From Bacilli bacterium (lineage in GTDB: Bacteria; Bacillota_I; Bacilli_A; RF39; UBA660), in NCBI GenBank assembly GCA_028708945.1, contig JAQVXV010000008.1, positions 1-46,642 of the forward strand: a DNA stretch of 46,642 nt. Direction: 5' to 3'. Numbering within the stretch: the stretch's first letter is position 1; each line of letters opens with the position of its first letter. Made by a program: the position numbers and the translations under genes. Of this stretch, positions 18,001 to 26,258 are shown piece after piece. A model generated the notes under the pieces. That model had not been told where the DNA came from, did not search any database, and worked only from the letters and a program-made list of their open reading frames with translations.

Positions 18001-18706
18001 TGCAAGTTAATCTATAAAATTCAACACTGTCAACAAGTATCGTTTCTTTGATTTGTGAATTATCTACTATTATATCCATTAATAGGCTATGACCATTATT
18101 TTCTATTAAATAAGAAACCATTATATATGATAATGTATATCCATTATGCTTTTCTTTCACTACAAAAGTTGTATTGTTTAATAGTATATTTATGTCAGGT
18201 ATATAATTAATTTCATTTAATATTTTAATCATATGATTATTAAATTGACTATGATTTATTGGGGGTTGTTGTTCAGAAAGATATGTCGCTAATCCTTCGT
18301 TAAGCCATTTTAACATTTTAGGATTGATTTTCTTATTTATGATGTGAACTATTTCGTGAATAACTCCTCTTTTAACATATAAATTAGGATCCTTTACTTT
18401 CTTTTTAACTTTTTTTATAACATTTGGAACAACAAAATTTACTTTACCTCCGCATACATTTCCAACCATATAATCAGTTTGTTTATCATAAGGAATATAT
18501 CTACTGGTATCTTTTCTAAATTCTTTTATTGTATGATAAAGATTTATCTCAATTTTACCCAATTTAAAATTATCGTAAAATTCTAATATTTTCTCAACCT
18601 CTGATCTTAAATTTCCAAATAATTCTCTTGCATAGTCTTCATCTTTTAAAAAATAATTAAGTTTAAAATATTTGTTTTCAAAGAATAAAGATGATTCCAT
18701 GACCAT
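17984..18706 (-). CDS. putative zinc metallopeptidase (gluzincin, MA clan)
   Basis: 240 residues. The zinc motif HEIVH (H117, E118, H121) is followed by WLNEGLATYLSE, where E137 is the likely third ligand: the arrangement of gluzincins of the M1/peptidase_MA type. No signal peptide is visible, so it appears cytosolic. GGTGTTATT precedes the ATG, which is closely followed by a second in-frame ATG at residue 3. Its end overlaps the decayed GNAT gene. Substrate unknown. Confidence 0.75.
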   Translation of the reverse strand: MVMESSLFFENKYFKLNYFLKDEDYARELFGNLRSEVEKILEFYDNFKLGKIEINLYHTIKEFRKDTSRYIPYDKQTDYMVGNVCGGKVNFVVPNVIKKVKKKVKDPNLYVKRGVIHEIVHIINKKINPKMLKWLNEGLATYLSEQQPPINHSQFNNHMIKILNEINYIPDINILLNNTTFVVKEKHNGYTLSYIMVSYLIENNGHSLLMDIIVDNSQIKETILVDSVEFYRLTCNKVTN

Positions 18707-18757
18707 AATAACACCTACTCTTATTTAATAAATATTTATAAAAAGCACTAAATTGTC

Positions 18758-20407
18758 TTAATTTCTTAGTATGTATGTTTTCCCTAAAGCTTCAACATAA
18801 GTTTTAATTTTATATTCTGATAATGCTTTCCAATTATTTTCATTATAATACCATTTATAATCGCTTATATTGCTCAAATAACAACCTTCATAGATAACTG
18901 CTTTTACATCATACAATTCATAAGGTATCCTGTTTACAGCATACCAATTTCTAAAAGTATACACTTCACCTGATAACTTAGAGAATAAAGTATAATTATC
19001 ATCATAATTTTTTGTATAAAATCTTTTATGATTATCTAAATTAGGATAGTAATTTTTCCATAGATTGTATATTTTCAACTCATTATTTAAAGTTGCATTA
19101 GTTGTTTTAGAAGGTACTATTATCTCAAATCCACGATTGGTTATATATGAAGCAGCGTTATGATGATTACTATATGCAATTTTACTAACTACACCATAGT
19201 AACCTATTACATAAGCTCTTTTCCTTACAGGCAACCAATCAGCATCTCCCATCACTACTCCGGCAGTATCATTTGTTCGTGTCATAAAAACTTTAAGACC
19301 ATGCTGCTCATACCTTGCTTTTTCATATAATGATTGTTCAAGGTTTAAAGTACTTTCCTTAGTGTATTGATTTATTGCTCCTGTTTCACTTCCACCATGA
19401 CCAGGATCTATTAAAATATCATAGACATACACAAAATCTTCTATTTTAAAACCAACATTATCACCACTATATGTCATAGTTAATAATTTATCACCAATCT
19501 GTGATCTTACTATTTTTAGATCATTAGTTAATTTGTTTTTTAGATTACTCTCTTCTTCCCCAATAATATATAAGGTATAGTTTCCGTTACTTAATCCAAC
19601 AATATCGATAGTACCTTTATAATTATTTTGATCAATTTTTATTAGATTTATGACCTTCTCAAATTCACTATCATTTTTTTTAATCTTTACTGAATAACTA
19701 GAATTAGTACCTGATTTCTTACCTTCAATATAAAATCCAGTTGCAACAAATTTATTACTAGTTATTCCTTCATCAACAACATTTGGTTCTTCTGTTCCTT
19801 TTTCTTCTGTTTTTACAACTATAATATTTGGTTTTTTTACAATTATTTTTCTAATCACTTCTGTTTCATTTCCACTGGAATCTTTTGCTTTATAAACAAC
19901 TTTATAAGTACCTACAACATTAACATTTATATTGCTTTGAATTATTACTTGATCCTTCATGTCATCGTAATTATCTGACACATTATATCCATACTCTTTA
20001 TATTTTTCGCCTTTTATTAAAGTGATGCTTGATGATCCTTTCAAAGTTAGTATAGGTCGTATTTTATCAACTACTTTTACTTTTCTAATTTCAGTAAATT
20101 CTTTATTATCTATTTTTATTTTATATATTATGTCGTATTCACCAACAGTATTGAGGTCCAAATTACTAGTATCTATTTCCATTAATTCTGTATTATCAAC
20201 ACCATCTACTATTACATTAGCACCCATTTCGTAATAGTTGTCTTTCACATTTATCTCTTGTAAATTTGGTTCATTTAATATAAAAACTACATTATGTTCT
20301 ATTTTTTTAACTTTTTTTTCTGGTATTAAATATGAAATGACTCCAAGCACTAATGCTATTAGAGACATAAATAACAATATTATTGTTTTTATTACTTTTT
20401 TGTTCAT
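18758..20407 (-). CDS. N-acetylmuramoyl-L-alanine amidase with Ig-like domains
   Basis: 549 residues from the ATG at 20407, chosen because GGTGATTGAT sits just before it; four codons upstream there is another ATG without a site. One N-terminal transmembrane helix (about 6-27) is followed by two DUF5011/cadherin-like Ig repeats (about 45-195, with NYYEMGANVIVDG and KYKEYGYNVSDN), a linker, a beta domain, and a C-terminal amidase_3 domain: DPGHGGSETGA (H337, E341), SNHHNAA (H415/H416) and VIYEGCYLSN (E507). It cleaves the amide between MurNAc and L-Ala in peptidoglycan. It is divergent from the lipoprotein at 20496. Confidence 0.88.
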   Translation of the reverse strand: MNKKVIKTIILLFMSLIALVLGVISYLIPEKKVKKIEHNVVFILNEPNLQEINVKDNYYEMGANVIVDGVDNTELMEIDTSNLDLNTVGEYDIIYKIKIDNKEFTEIRKVKVVDKIRPILTLKGSSSITLIKGEKYKEYGYNVSDNYDDMKDQVIIQSNINVNVVGTYKVVYKAKDSSGNETEVIRKIIVKKPNIIVVKTEEKGTEEPNVVDEGITSNKFVATGFYIEGKKSGTNSSYSVKIKKNDSEFEKVINLIKIDQNNYKGTIDIVGLSNGNYTLYIIGEEESNLKNKLTNDLKIVRSQIGDKLLTMTYSGDNVGFKIEDFVYVYDILIDPGHGGSETGAINQYTKESTLNLEQSLYEKARYEQHGLKVFMTRTNDTAGVVMGDADWLPVRKRAYVIGYYGVVSKIAYSNHHNAASYITNRGFEIIVPSKTTNATLNNELKIYNLWKNYYPNLDNHKRFYTKNYDDNYTLFSKLSGEVYTFRNWYAVNRIPYELYDVKAVIYEGCYLSNISDYKWYYNENNWKALSEYKIKTYVEALGKTYILRN

Positions 20408-20423
20408 ATCAATCACCATATAT

Positions 20424-20432
20424 ATTATATCA
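20424..20432 (-). promoter_or_regulatory. extended -10 promoter of the amidase gene
   Basis: TGATATAAT on the minus strand, 16 bases before the chosen ATG at 20407. Its position supports that start over the upstream ATG. Confidence 0.65.
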
Positions 20433-20469
20433 AAAAATGTCTAATTTTGATATTATCAATACCATTTTA

Positions 20470-20478
20470 TGCTATAAT
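20470..20478 (+). promoter_or_regulatory. extended -10 promoter of the lipoprotein gene
   Basis: TGCTATAAT, 17 bases before the ATG at 20496, with AAGGAGG between. A small inverted repeat TTGATA-T-TATCAA lies just upstream (20447-20459), midway to the divergent amidase promoter. Confidence 0.6.
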
Positions 20479-20495
20479 TTTATAAGGAGGCTTAT

Positions 20496-21149
20496 ATGAA
20501 AAAAATAATATTGATTCCCTTATTAATTATGTTTATAGGGTGTAAAAAGGAAGAAGAATTAAAAATTCCGATTAAAAATAATGATCAAGAGGAAATTATA
20601 GAAACGATTCCTGAATATGTTGATAATAATTATACTAAAATTGGATTATATAAAAAAACTAATAATAGACGATTCTTAACTGATGAAATAAATGGTAGTT
20701 GGGGAATAGATGTAGATATTACTAATTTATCAGTATTTTTAACAAATGAGGAAAGCCTTAATGGTGATCCAATAAAAGGAATTTGGGCTAATTATTTGAA
20801 TCTTGATACAATAAAAATTGGATATTTGATAAATTTTAAAAAATCAAACGGAGAAGAAATTAATCATATGATATTATCACCTGAGATTTCAAACAAATAT
20901 GTCGCTTGGATTCAAGTTTATATATACGATGATATTCATCAAACAAATTATTACTCGCACCTAACAAAAGGTAATGATAGTACTATTATGACTACGATTA
21001 AACTTACTACTGGAGGTTATTTCAACGATATTGTATCCCCTATTAAATTAAGTGTTTTTTCATATGATGGTAATGATGATTTTGATCCCGAAACAAATTT
21101 ATATCGCGGAAATAGTATTTTTACTACAACAATAAATATTAAAAAATAA
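20496..21149 (+). CDS. putative lipoprotein of unknown function
   Basis: 217 residues. Signal peptide with lipobox MFIGC (Cys16). The mature protein has a short charged linker (about 17-45) and then a beta-rich domain with no family I recognise; segments include GSWGIDVDITNLSVFLTNEE and MTTIKLTTGGYFNDIVSPIK. It is divergent from the wall amidase, which suggests a cell-surface role, but the function is unknown. Confidence 0.6.
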   Translation: MKKIILIPLLIMFIGCKKEEELKIPIKNNDQEEIIETIPEYVDNNYTKIGLYKKTNNRRFLTDEINGSWGIDVDITNLSVFLTNEESLNGDPIKGIWANYLNLDTIKIGYLINFKKSNGEEINHMILSPEISNKYVAWIQVYIYDDIHQTNYYSHLTKGNDSTIMTTIKLTTGGYFNDIVSPIKLSVFSYDGNDDFDPETNLYRGNSIFTTTINIKK

Positions 21150-21150
21150 A

Positions 21151-21178
21151 AAAGAATTTATTAATCAATTCTTTTTTT
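21151..21178. terminator. bidirectional terminator, lipoprotein / adenosine deaminase
   Basis: AAAGAATT (21151-21158), eight-base loop, AATTCTTT (21167-21174) and further T residues, between two convergent genes. The stem is AT-rich and rather weak. Confidence 0.6.
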
Positions 21179-22144
21179 GTTTTCAAATTCTTCTAAATAA
21201 GTCTTTTTTAGTATTTCTTTCCCTTTATCACTCAAGAAACAAGCATTGATGGCATTAATGTTTGTTTGTTTTATTTCTTCAAGGGAAAAATTTAAATAAT
21301 TATGTAAATTTTCATATTCTTGCGTTAGAGAAATATTCGATACTGTTCTATTATCGGTATTAATAGTAACCAATAGTCCTTTATCAAACATTTTTCTTAT
21401 TGGGTGATCTTTATAATTCTTTACTACTTGAGTATCAATATTACTCTTAGGACAAACCTCAAAAGTTATTTTATTGTCAGCAGCAATTTGCATTATTTTT
21501 TCATCCTCTACTATTCTTATTCCGTGTCCAATTCTCTTTGTTTCGAATTCAATTGCACTTAATATACTTGATAATCCATCAGCTTCCCCGGCATGAATTG
21601 TATATGGAATTCCCAATTCTTTTGCTTTTGAAAATAATACTTGATATTCTTTTGTTTCATAAAGGGATTCAGCGCCTGCTAAATCAATTGCCACTACTCC
21701 TTTATTTAAATATTTTTTAGCACATTTAATTGTCTTATAATTTAATTTTTCATCTATTCCACGCATTAAACAAAGAATTAAATTTATTTTAATATTTACT
21801 TTGCTAAAACCAAATAATATCGAATTAATTATTTCATCGAAATTTAGTCCACCTTTTATATGAAATTGGGGTGCAAATCTAACTTCCGCATAAATTACAT
21901 TATCATCTTTTAATGATTGAGCAAATAAAGTACTAAGTTCGATCAAATCAGTTTTCGTTTGCATATATTTTATTGGTAAATCAAATTTTTTTAGATAATC
22001 ATTTAAGTCTTTACTATTATTAGACTTCATTTTATCTTTTATTTTTTCTAAATTCCTTTTTGATTTTTTAGAAACATATAAAGGATCTATCGAACCATCT
22101 AAATGAACATGTAATTCTATTTTTGGCATTGTTTTTAAATTCAA
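21161..22144 (-). CDS. add: adenosine deaminase
   Basis: 327 residues. All catalytic motifs of the family are present: ELHVHLDGS (zinc ligands H12, H14), HAGEADG (H184, E187), RIGHGIR (H207) and INTDNRTVS (D264). It deaminates adenosine to inosine in purine salvage, in the cytosol. The start is a TTG at 22144 with AGGAGG nine bases upstream; an in-frame ATG five codons later would be too far from that site. No purine riboswitch is visible upstream. Confidence 0.93.
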   Translation of the reverse strand: MNLKTMPKIELHVHLDGSIDPLYVSKKSKRNLEKIKDKMKSNNSKDLNDYLKKFDLPIKYMQTKTDLIELSTLFAQSLKDDNVIYAEVRFAPQFHIKGGLNFDEIINSILFGFSKVNIKINLILCLMRGIDEKLNYKTIKCAKKYLNKGVVAIDLAGAESLYETKEYQVLFSKAKELGIPYTIHAGEADGLSSILSAIEFETKRIGHGIRIVEDEKIMQIAADNKITFEVCPKSNIDTQVVKNYKDHPIRKMFDKGLLVTINTDNRTVSNISLTQEYENLHNYLNFSLEEIKQTNINAINACFLSDKGKEILKKTYLEEFENKKRID

Positions 22145-22223
22145 AATATGGACCTCCTATAACAAATTATTATGCATCTTTATAAAAAAACAAAAAATTT
22201 TTTTAATTTTTAAAACTATTTTC

Positions 22224-22579
22224 TCACAAACCATGTAAATTGCAGTACTCATAAATTTCTGATTCATCAAATTCTTCGTTGATTTCAAAGGTACATTCTG
22301 GTTTTTAATTATAATTAATTTTTTGTTTCAATATGTTTATTATATTTAATAGTTATAAATAAAATTTAATGTTTCTCCTCCATTGGGTGTTCAAGACTTC
22401 CTACTTTTACTGTTAATTTATTATTATTAAAAGTTACTACTGAAACATGTTTTCTAAACCTTTATCTTCTTCTTTTGCTGTTAATCTTTCCATTGATTGA
22501 TTACAACACACAAGTTGCCCATCACCATTTTCAACTAATTCTACTATATTCCACATATATTACATTTGAAAAACTTCAT
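22224..22579 (-). pseudogene. decayed desulfoferrodoxin (superoxide reductase)
   Basis: On the minus strand, shifting frames spell a near-complete superoxide reductase: MKFFKCNICG, VELVENGDGQLVCC (the CxxC and CC of the desulforedoxin-like iron site), SMERLTAKEEDKGLE, HVSVVTFNNNKLTVKVGS and EHPMEEKH, then a broken AT-rich stretch, then KPECTFEINEEFDESEIYEY and CNLHGL with the Cys and His iron ligands. One A is missing after the CNICG codons, a second indel follows GLE, and a third follows EEKH; the central region is lost. The enzyme normally reduces superoxide in anaerobes. Confidence 0.88.
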
Positions 22580-22793
22580 TTATGCACCTATTTTTATTTT
22601 CTATTAACATTATTTTATTACAGATGATTAGTATTCACAATGACACATATTTTAATAATCAAATTGAATTGGAAAATAAAAACTTATTTCATGAAGATAA
22701 AGTTGTAATAAATTTTTTAATATGTTTTTCTATTAATTCCATTACTTCTTTGTTACTTTCATCATCATTTCCACCTCTTTAATATTTGATTAT
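22580..22793 (-). other. non-coding remainder upstream of the superoxide reductase remnant
   Basis: About 210 bases without an intact gene. A GAGGTGGAA site followed by three ATGs starts a frame that stops after eight codons; in the next frame a 28-codon peptide-like run containing NKEVMELIEKHIKKF reads through to a stop. This may be a further gene fragment, but I cannot identify it. Confidence 0.35.
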
Positions 22794-22817
22794 AAAAAAA
22801 GACAAATATTTATTTGT
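22794..22817 (-). terminator. terminator of the carD-like gene
   Basis: ACAAATA (22802-22808) and TATTTGT (22811-22817); on the minus strand seven T residues follow (22800-22794). Confidence 0.6.
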
Positions 22818-23301
22818 TTTTTTCTACTTCTTTGATAACATATTTTTTTGTTTCATCATAATTCATGTCTAATACAATAGAAAATTCTTGATATAAATAT
22901 TTTTCTGCTAGAGAAAAATAATTTGAATCTTTAGTATTAAGTTTCTTTTTTTGTTCCATTTTTTCTTTGTTACGCAAATAAGTTGTTTTAATTATTTTTA
23001 TTAAATCGATAATTTTACCAGAATTAATTAATTTTTTATATTCTCCTTCAATTAATCGATTATCAACGCAATCCAAAACATTAACGCTCGGGATTTCTTT
23101 AATTATTTCTTCTACTCGTTCCTTACTTATTAGAGGTCTCAAATTTTTGTTTTCATTTGAAATTGGAACTTCTATTTTTAAAGAAGCATCTGACAATGGT
23201 GTAAAAACATAATAGTCAAGATTATTTAAGTTATTCTTTTTTATTTCGAGTAATTTACATACATCTCTTCTATAAACTAAATATTCTCCAACTTTGAACA
23301 T
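22810..23301 (-). CDS. CarD family transcriptional regulator
   Basis: 163 residues. The N-terminal half (about 1-60, MFKVGEYLVYRRDVCKLLEI with YYVFTPLSDASLKIEVPI) is the CarD/TRCF RNA-polymerase interaction domain, and the C-terminal half is helical (KLNTKDSNYFSLAEKYLYQE), as in CarD. These proteins bind the RNA polymerase beta subunit and stabilise open promoter complexes. Length is as expected. The promoter is TGGTATAAT at 23364-23372. Confidence 0.85.
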   Translation of the reverse strand: MFKVGEYLVYRRDVCKLLEIKKNNLNNLDYYVFTPLSDASLKIEVPISNENKNLRPLISKERVEEIIKEIPSVNVLDCVDNRLIEGEYKKLINSGKIIDLIKIIKTTYLRNKEKMEQKKKLNTKDSNYFSLAEKYLYQEFSIVLDMNYDETKKYVIKEVEKNK

Positions 23302-23363
23302 ATTTTCACCTCCTAAAAGATTAAAACAAATTGTATTAGCTACAATTCTATTAATACATATTA

Positions 23364-23372
23364 ATTATACCA
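23364..23372 (-). promoter_or_regulatory. extended -10 promoter of the carD-like gene
   Basis: TGGTATAAT on the minus strand. Its leader is longer (about 60 bases) than those of most genes here and contains an ATTGTA-ttagc-TACAAT inverted repeat (about 23330-23346). Confidence 0.5.
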
Positions 23373-23511
23373 TATTTTTGTGCCTTTGCGTGAAAAAAGA
23401 TATTAATTACGATAAGAAGCCGAAGTAAACGCTGTTTTTTTTAATTTTTTAATGATTACAACAAAGGTAAAACAATGGGTTTAATGGAATATAACTTAAA
23501 AGGTGATTAAT

Positions 23512-24258
23512 ATGAAAGAAAACATTACAAAATTTGAGAAGCTCTTTAATGAGATAAAAAAAAGAGGCTGGATCGAAATTTCCGAAAAAGGACCAGGTGG
23601 TGCCGGGATAACATTTGAACATTTAATAGGTAAAGATAAAGAAAATTTTGAGATACCTGACTTTGAGGGAATAGAAATTAAAACTAAGAAAAACAAAACA
23701 TTTTATTCGTATATTACGCTCTTTAACTATACACCAGAAAGTAGATATATTAATGAAACCCAAAGATTAAAAGATAATTATGGTTATCCCGATTCTAAAT
23801 TAAAGGAATATAAAGTATTAAATAATTCGTTTTTTGTAAATGAAAGAAAATGGATTGGAACAAAATATCAATTTTTGCTAAAATTTGATAAATCAGAGGG
23901 AAGATTATATTTATATGTTTTAAATATAAATGGAGAACTTGTTGAAAAGGAGAGTTATTGGACATTTGAGACAATGGAGGATAAGATATTAAGAAAGTTG
24001 AATATGCTAGCGATGATAAATGTGGAAAATAAAAAAAACAACGGTATAAATTATTGTAAATATACTTCGGCTACCTTTTATAAATTCAAAGGAATGAATG
24101 TATTTCTTGACTTACTCGAAAAGGGAATAATAAGAATTACCTTCAAAATTGGTGTTTTTAAAAGTGGCGAACGATTTGGACAAACACACGATCATGGAAC
24201 TGGTTTCGAAATCGATAAAAAAAACATAAATAAATTATATGATATTTATGAATTTTAA
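23512..24258 (+). CDS. MvaI/BcnI family restriction endonuclease, no partner methylase seen
   Basis: 248 residues. The N-terminal region has GWIEISEKGPGGAGITFEHL, then IPDFEGIEIKTKK, where the Asp and the Glu/Lys of EIKTKK form a PD-(D/E)xK nuclease centre as in MvaI and BcnI. The ATG at 23512 has AAAGGTGATTAAT upstream; a GTG three codons earlier overlaps that site and is rejected. No DNA methyltransferase gene lies in the window, and the gene ends about 100 bases before a tRNA array. It could be a restriction enzyme, a nicking or repair nuclease, or a remnant of a lost restriction-modification system. Confidence 0.78.
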   Translation: MKENITKFEKLFNEIKKRGWIEISEKGPGGAGITFEHLIGKDKENFEIPDFEGIEIKTKKNKTFYSYITLFNYTPESRYINETQRLKDNYGYPDSKLKEYKVLNNSFFVNERKWIGTKYQFLLKFDKSEGRLYLYVLNINGELVEKESYWTFETMEDKILRKLNMLAMINVENKKNNGINYCKYTSATFYKFKGMNVFLDLLEKGIIRITFKIGVFKSGERFGQTHDHGTGFEIDKKNINKLYDIYEF

Positions 24259-24352
24259 AAAATAATATGATGTTTTTCTTATACCGTGTTTAGATTTAAA
24301 GGGTTCGACTTTTATTAAGATTAAATGGGACCAGAGGGGTTGGTTTGGGCAC

Positions 24353-24373
24353 AAAAAAACCTTGTAAACAAGG
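24353..24373 (-). terminator. terminator of the tRNA array
   Basis: Stem CCTTG (24360-24364) and CAAGG (24369-24373) around TAAA; on the minus strand it is followed by seven T residues (24359-24353), 13 bases after the tRNA-Pro 3' end. Confidence 0.85.
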
Positions 24374-24385
24374 CTCATATACAAA

Positions 24386-24462
24386 TGGTCGGGAAAACAG
24401 GATTTGAACCTGCAACCCCTTGGTCCCAAACCAAGTGCACTACCAAATTGTGCTATTTCCCG
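24386..24462 (-). tRNA. tRNA-Pro (UGG)
   Basis: Acceptor CGGGAAA/TTTCCCG, then A and encoded CCA. Anticodon loop TTTGGGA contains TGG. Last gene of the twelve-tRNA array. Confidence 0.96.
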
Positions 24463-24465
24463 ATA

Positions 24466-24542
24466 TGGTGCACCCGACAGGAGTCGAACCCGTAACCTTT
24501 TGATCCGTAGTCAAACGATCTATCCAATTGATCTACGGGTGC
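24466..24542 (-). tRNA. tRNA-Arg (ACG)
   Basis: Acceptor GCACCCG/CGGGTGC, then A and encoded CCA. Anticodon loop CTACGGA contains ACG, which would be edited to ICG by TadA. Three bases from tRNA-Pro. Confidence 0.96.
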
Positions 24543-24568
24543 AATCCTCGGTGTTTAATATATATAAA

Positions 24569-24644
<76 letters not shown>

Positions 24645-24647
24645 AAA

Positions 24648-24723
24648 TGGCGGTCCCGACGAGAATTGAACTCGCGATCTTCTGCGTGACAGGCAGACGT
24701 GATAACCGCTACACTACGGGACC
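24648..24723 (-). tRNA. tRNA-Asp (GUC)
   Basis: Acceptor GGTCCCG/CGGGACC, then G and encoded CCA. Anticodon loop CTGTCAC contains GTC. Confidence 0.96.
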
Positions 24724-24725
24724 AT

Positions 24726-24802
<77 letters not shown>

Positions 24803-24809
24803 ATATTAA

Positions 24810-24900
24810 TGGCGGAGAAAGAGGGATTCGAACCCCCGCGCCGTTGCCGACCTCCCGGTTTTCAAGACCGGTCCCTTCAACCAGACTTGGGTATTTCTCC
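24810..24900 (-). tRNA. tRNA-Ser (UGA)
   Basis: 91 bases with the long variable arm of serine tRNAs. Acceptor GGAGAAA/TTTCTCC, then G and encoded CCA. Anticodon loop CTTGAAA contains TGA. Confidence 0.96.
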
Positions 24901-24944
24901 GTAACATTACAATATTAAATTTTAAACAATTTCAAAAATAAAAA

Positions 24945-25033
24945 TGGTGCCTAAGGCCGGACTTGAACCGGCATGGGATTTGACTCCCGCAGGATTTTAA
25001 GTCCTGTGCGTCTACCTATTTCGCCACTCAGGC
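24945..25033 (-). tRNA. tRNA-Leu (UAA)
   Basis: 89 bases with a long variable arm. Acceptor GCCTGAG/CTTAGGC, then A and encoded CCA. Anticodon loop CTTAAAA contains TAA. Confidence 0.96.
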
Positions 25034-25042
25034 AAATATAAA

Positions 25043-25118
25043 TGGTGTCCCGTGCGAGATTCGAACTCACGACCCTTTGATTAAAAGTCAAATGCTCTAC
25101 CGGCTGAGCTAACGGGAC
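25043..25118 (-). tRNA. tRNA-Lys (UUU)
   Basis: Acceptor GTCCCGT/ACGGGAC, then A and encoded CCA. Anticodon loop CTTTTAA contains TTT. Confidence 0.96.
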
Positions 25119-25132
25119 AAATAAGAAATAAA

Positions 25133-25207
25133 TGGCTGCCTCGGCTAGATTCGAACTAGCGCATGTCACAGTCAAAGTGTGATGCCTTACCGCTTGGCTA
25201 CGAGGCA
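25133..25207 (-). tRNA. tRNA-Gln (UUG)
   Basis: Acceptor TGCCTCG/CGAGGCA, then G and encoded CCA. Anticodon loop CTTTGAC contains TTG. Confidence 0.96.
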
Positions 25208-25214
25208 ATACAGA

Positions 25215-25298
25215 TGGTGGAGGGAGATGGATTTGAACCATCGAACCCTAAAGAACAGATTTACAGTCTGCCGCGTTTGACCACTTCGCTATCCCTCC
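25215..25298 (-). tRNA. tRNA-Tyr (GUA)
   Basis: 84 bases with an extended variable arm. Acceptor GGAGGGA/TCCCTCC, then A and encoded CCA. Anticodon loop CTGTAAA contains GTA. Confidence 0.96.
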
Positions 25299-25307
25299 AA
25301 AATAAAA

Positions 25308-25383
<76 letters not shown>

Positions 25384-25386
25384 AAA

Positions 25387-25463
25387 TGGTGGGCGATGTA
25401 GGACTCGAACCTACGACCCTCTGCTTGTAAGGCAGATGCTCTAACCAACTGAGCTAATCGCCC
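25387..25463 (-). tRNA. tRNA-Val (UAC)
   Basis: Acceptor GGGCGAT/ATCGCCC, then A and encoded CCA. Anticodon loop CTTACAA contains TAC. First gene of the array after its promoter. Confidence 0.96.
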
Positions 25464-25484
25464 TGAAAACCCTAGACGTATCTA

Positions 25485-25513
25485 AATATATCATTTATGA
25501 TTTTATTTGTCAA
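25485..25513 (-). promoter_or_regulatory. promoter of the twelve-tRNA array
   Basis: TTGACA (25513-25508), 17-bp spacer, TATATT (25490-25485). The spacer carries TCATAAATG, as in the tRNA-Ala promoter. The start would lie about 15 bases before tRNA-Val. Confidence 0.85.
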
Positions 25514-25522
25514 TACATTTAA

Positions 25523-25870
25523 CTATTTTTTTCTACTTTCTTCAATCCAAATTGGCAATTTAGTTGCCAAAGTTTTAAAGCCAGAATTTGTTTCCTTTAT
25601 TTTAACTATTCTCGGATTTTTCACATTCTTATAATTATTATTTTTAATACTCAATTTTAATTGAAACTGTTGTTCATCGACACTCAGTATTTCAACATTA
25701 ATAACGTCTCCTATATTTACAAAATCAGTAATATTTTTTACAAAACCGTGTGAAATCTCGGATATATGGATTAATCCACTATAGAATTCATCAAATGACA
25801 CAAATGCACCATATGTCTCGATACCGGTGACCACTCCTTGAACAATCTTCCCTTTGCGATATTTACTCAT
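25523..25870 (-). CDS. S1 RNA-binding domain protein (general stress protein 13/YugI-like)
   Basis: 115 residues. The S1 domain fills residues 1-75: KIVQGVVTGIETYGAFVSFD, GLIHISEISHGFV, and NIGDVINVEILSVDEQQFQL with LSIK at the end. The short C-terminal extension is basic. Such single-S1 proteins associate with ribosomes or RNA. I use the ATG at 25870, with AGGTGTTCC upstream; an in-frame ATG 30 bases further up overlaps the promoter TGTTATAAT (25889-25897) and is rejected. Confidence 0.85.
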   Translation of the reverse strand: MSKYRKGKIVQGVVTGIETYGAFVSFDEFYSGLIHISEISHGFVKNITDFVNIGDVINVEILSVDEQQFQLKLSIKNNNYKNVKNPRIVKIKETNSGFKTLATKLPIWIEESRKK

Positions 25871-25888
25871 GGAACACCTCATGTTAAA

Positions 25889-25897
25889 ATTATAACA
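25889..25897 (-). promoter_or_regulatory. extended -10 promoter of the S1 protein gene
   Basis: TGTTATAAT on the minus strand, 18 bases before the ATG at 25870. Confidence 0.6.
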
Positions 25898-25968
25898 CAA
25901 TTTTTAAAAAATATAAAGATAATATTTACATATTTTTATTAATAAGTTATAATCAAATTGGTGATAAT

Positions 25969-26199
25969 ATGAAAGAAAAAGAACAAAAAATTATTGAAAT
26001 AATTAATAAATTAAGACCATTCTTAATGAACGATGGAGGAAATATCGAGTATGTAAAGTATGAGGGCAATATTGTATATATAAGATTAATGGGTGCCTGC
26101 GCTAGCTGTCATATGCTAGATTATACTTTGAAACAAGGAATAGAAGAAGCAATAAAAGAGGAAGTCCCAGAGGTTGAAGAAGTAATAAACATAGGATAA
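25969..26199 (+). CDS. NifU C-terminal-like iron-sulfur scaffold (Nfu)
   Basis: 76 residues, only the NifU C-terminal domain. FLMNDGGNIEYVKYEGNIVY and MGACASCHML hold the CxxC that, as a dimer, binds a [4Fe-4S] cluster for delivery to target proteins. TATAAT at 25948-25953 lies 15 bases before the ATG, with GGTGAT between. It is divergent from the S1 gene. Confidence 0.9.
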   Translation: MKEKEQKIIEIINKLRPFLMNDGGNIEYVKYEGNIVYIRLMGACASCHMLDYTLKQGIEEAIKEEVPEVEEVINIG

Positions 26200-26230
26200 A
26201 CAGCAACAATTACATATTAAATTTAACTTA

Positions 26231-26258
26231 AAAATATAGAACAATTCTATATTTTTTT
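26231..26258. terminator. bidirectional terminator, nfu / YutH-like gene
   Basis: AAAATATAGAA (26231-26241), loop CAA, TTCTATATTTT (26245-26255), then more T residues. It overlaps the stop of the convergent gene. Confidence 0.7.

Noticed and set aside
22582..22782. Plus-strand frame of 66 codons next to the superoxide reductase remnant
   Set aside because: No ribosome binding site, low complexity, and opposite to a decayed minus-strand region; coincidence is more likely.
24250..24400. Phage attachment site or partial tRNA copy beside tRNA-Pro
   Set aside because: The GC-rich words near 24330-24350 only loosely resemble tRNA-Pro and in inverted orientation; no repeat of the tRNA 3' end and no integrase gene is present.
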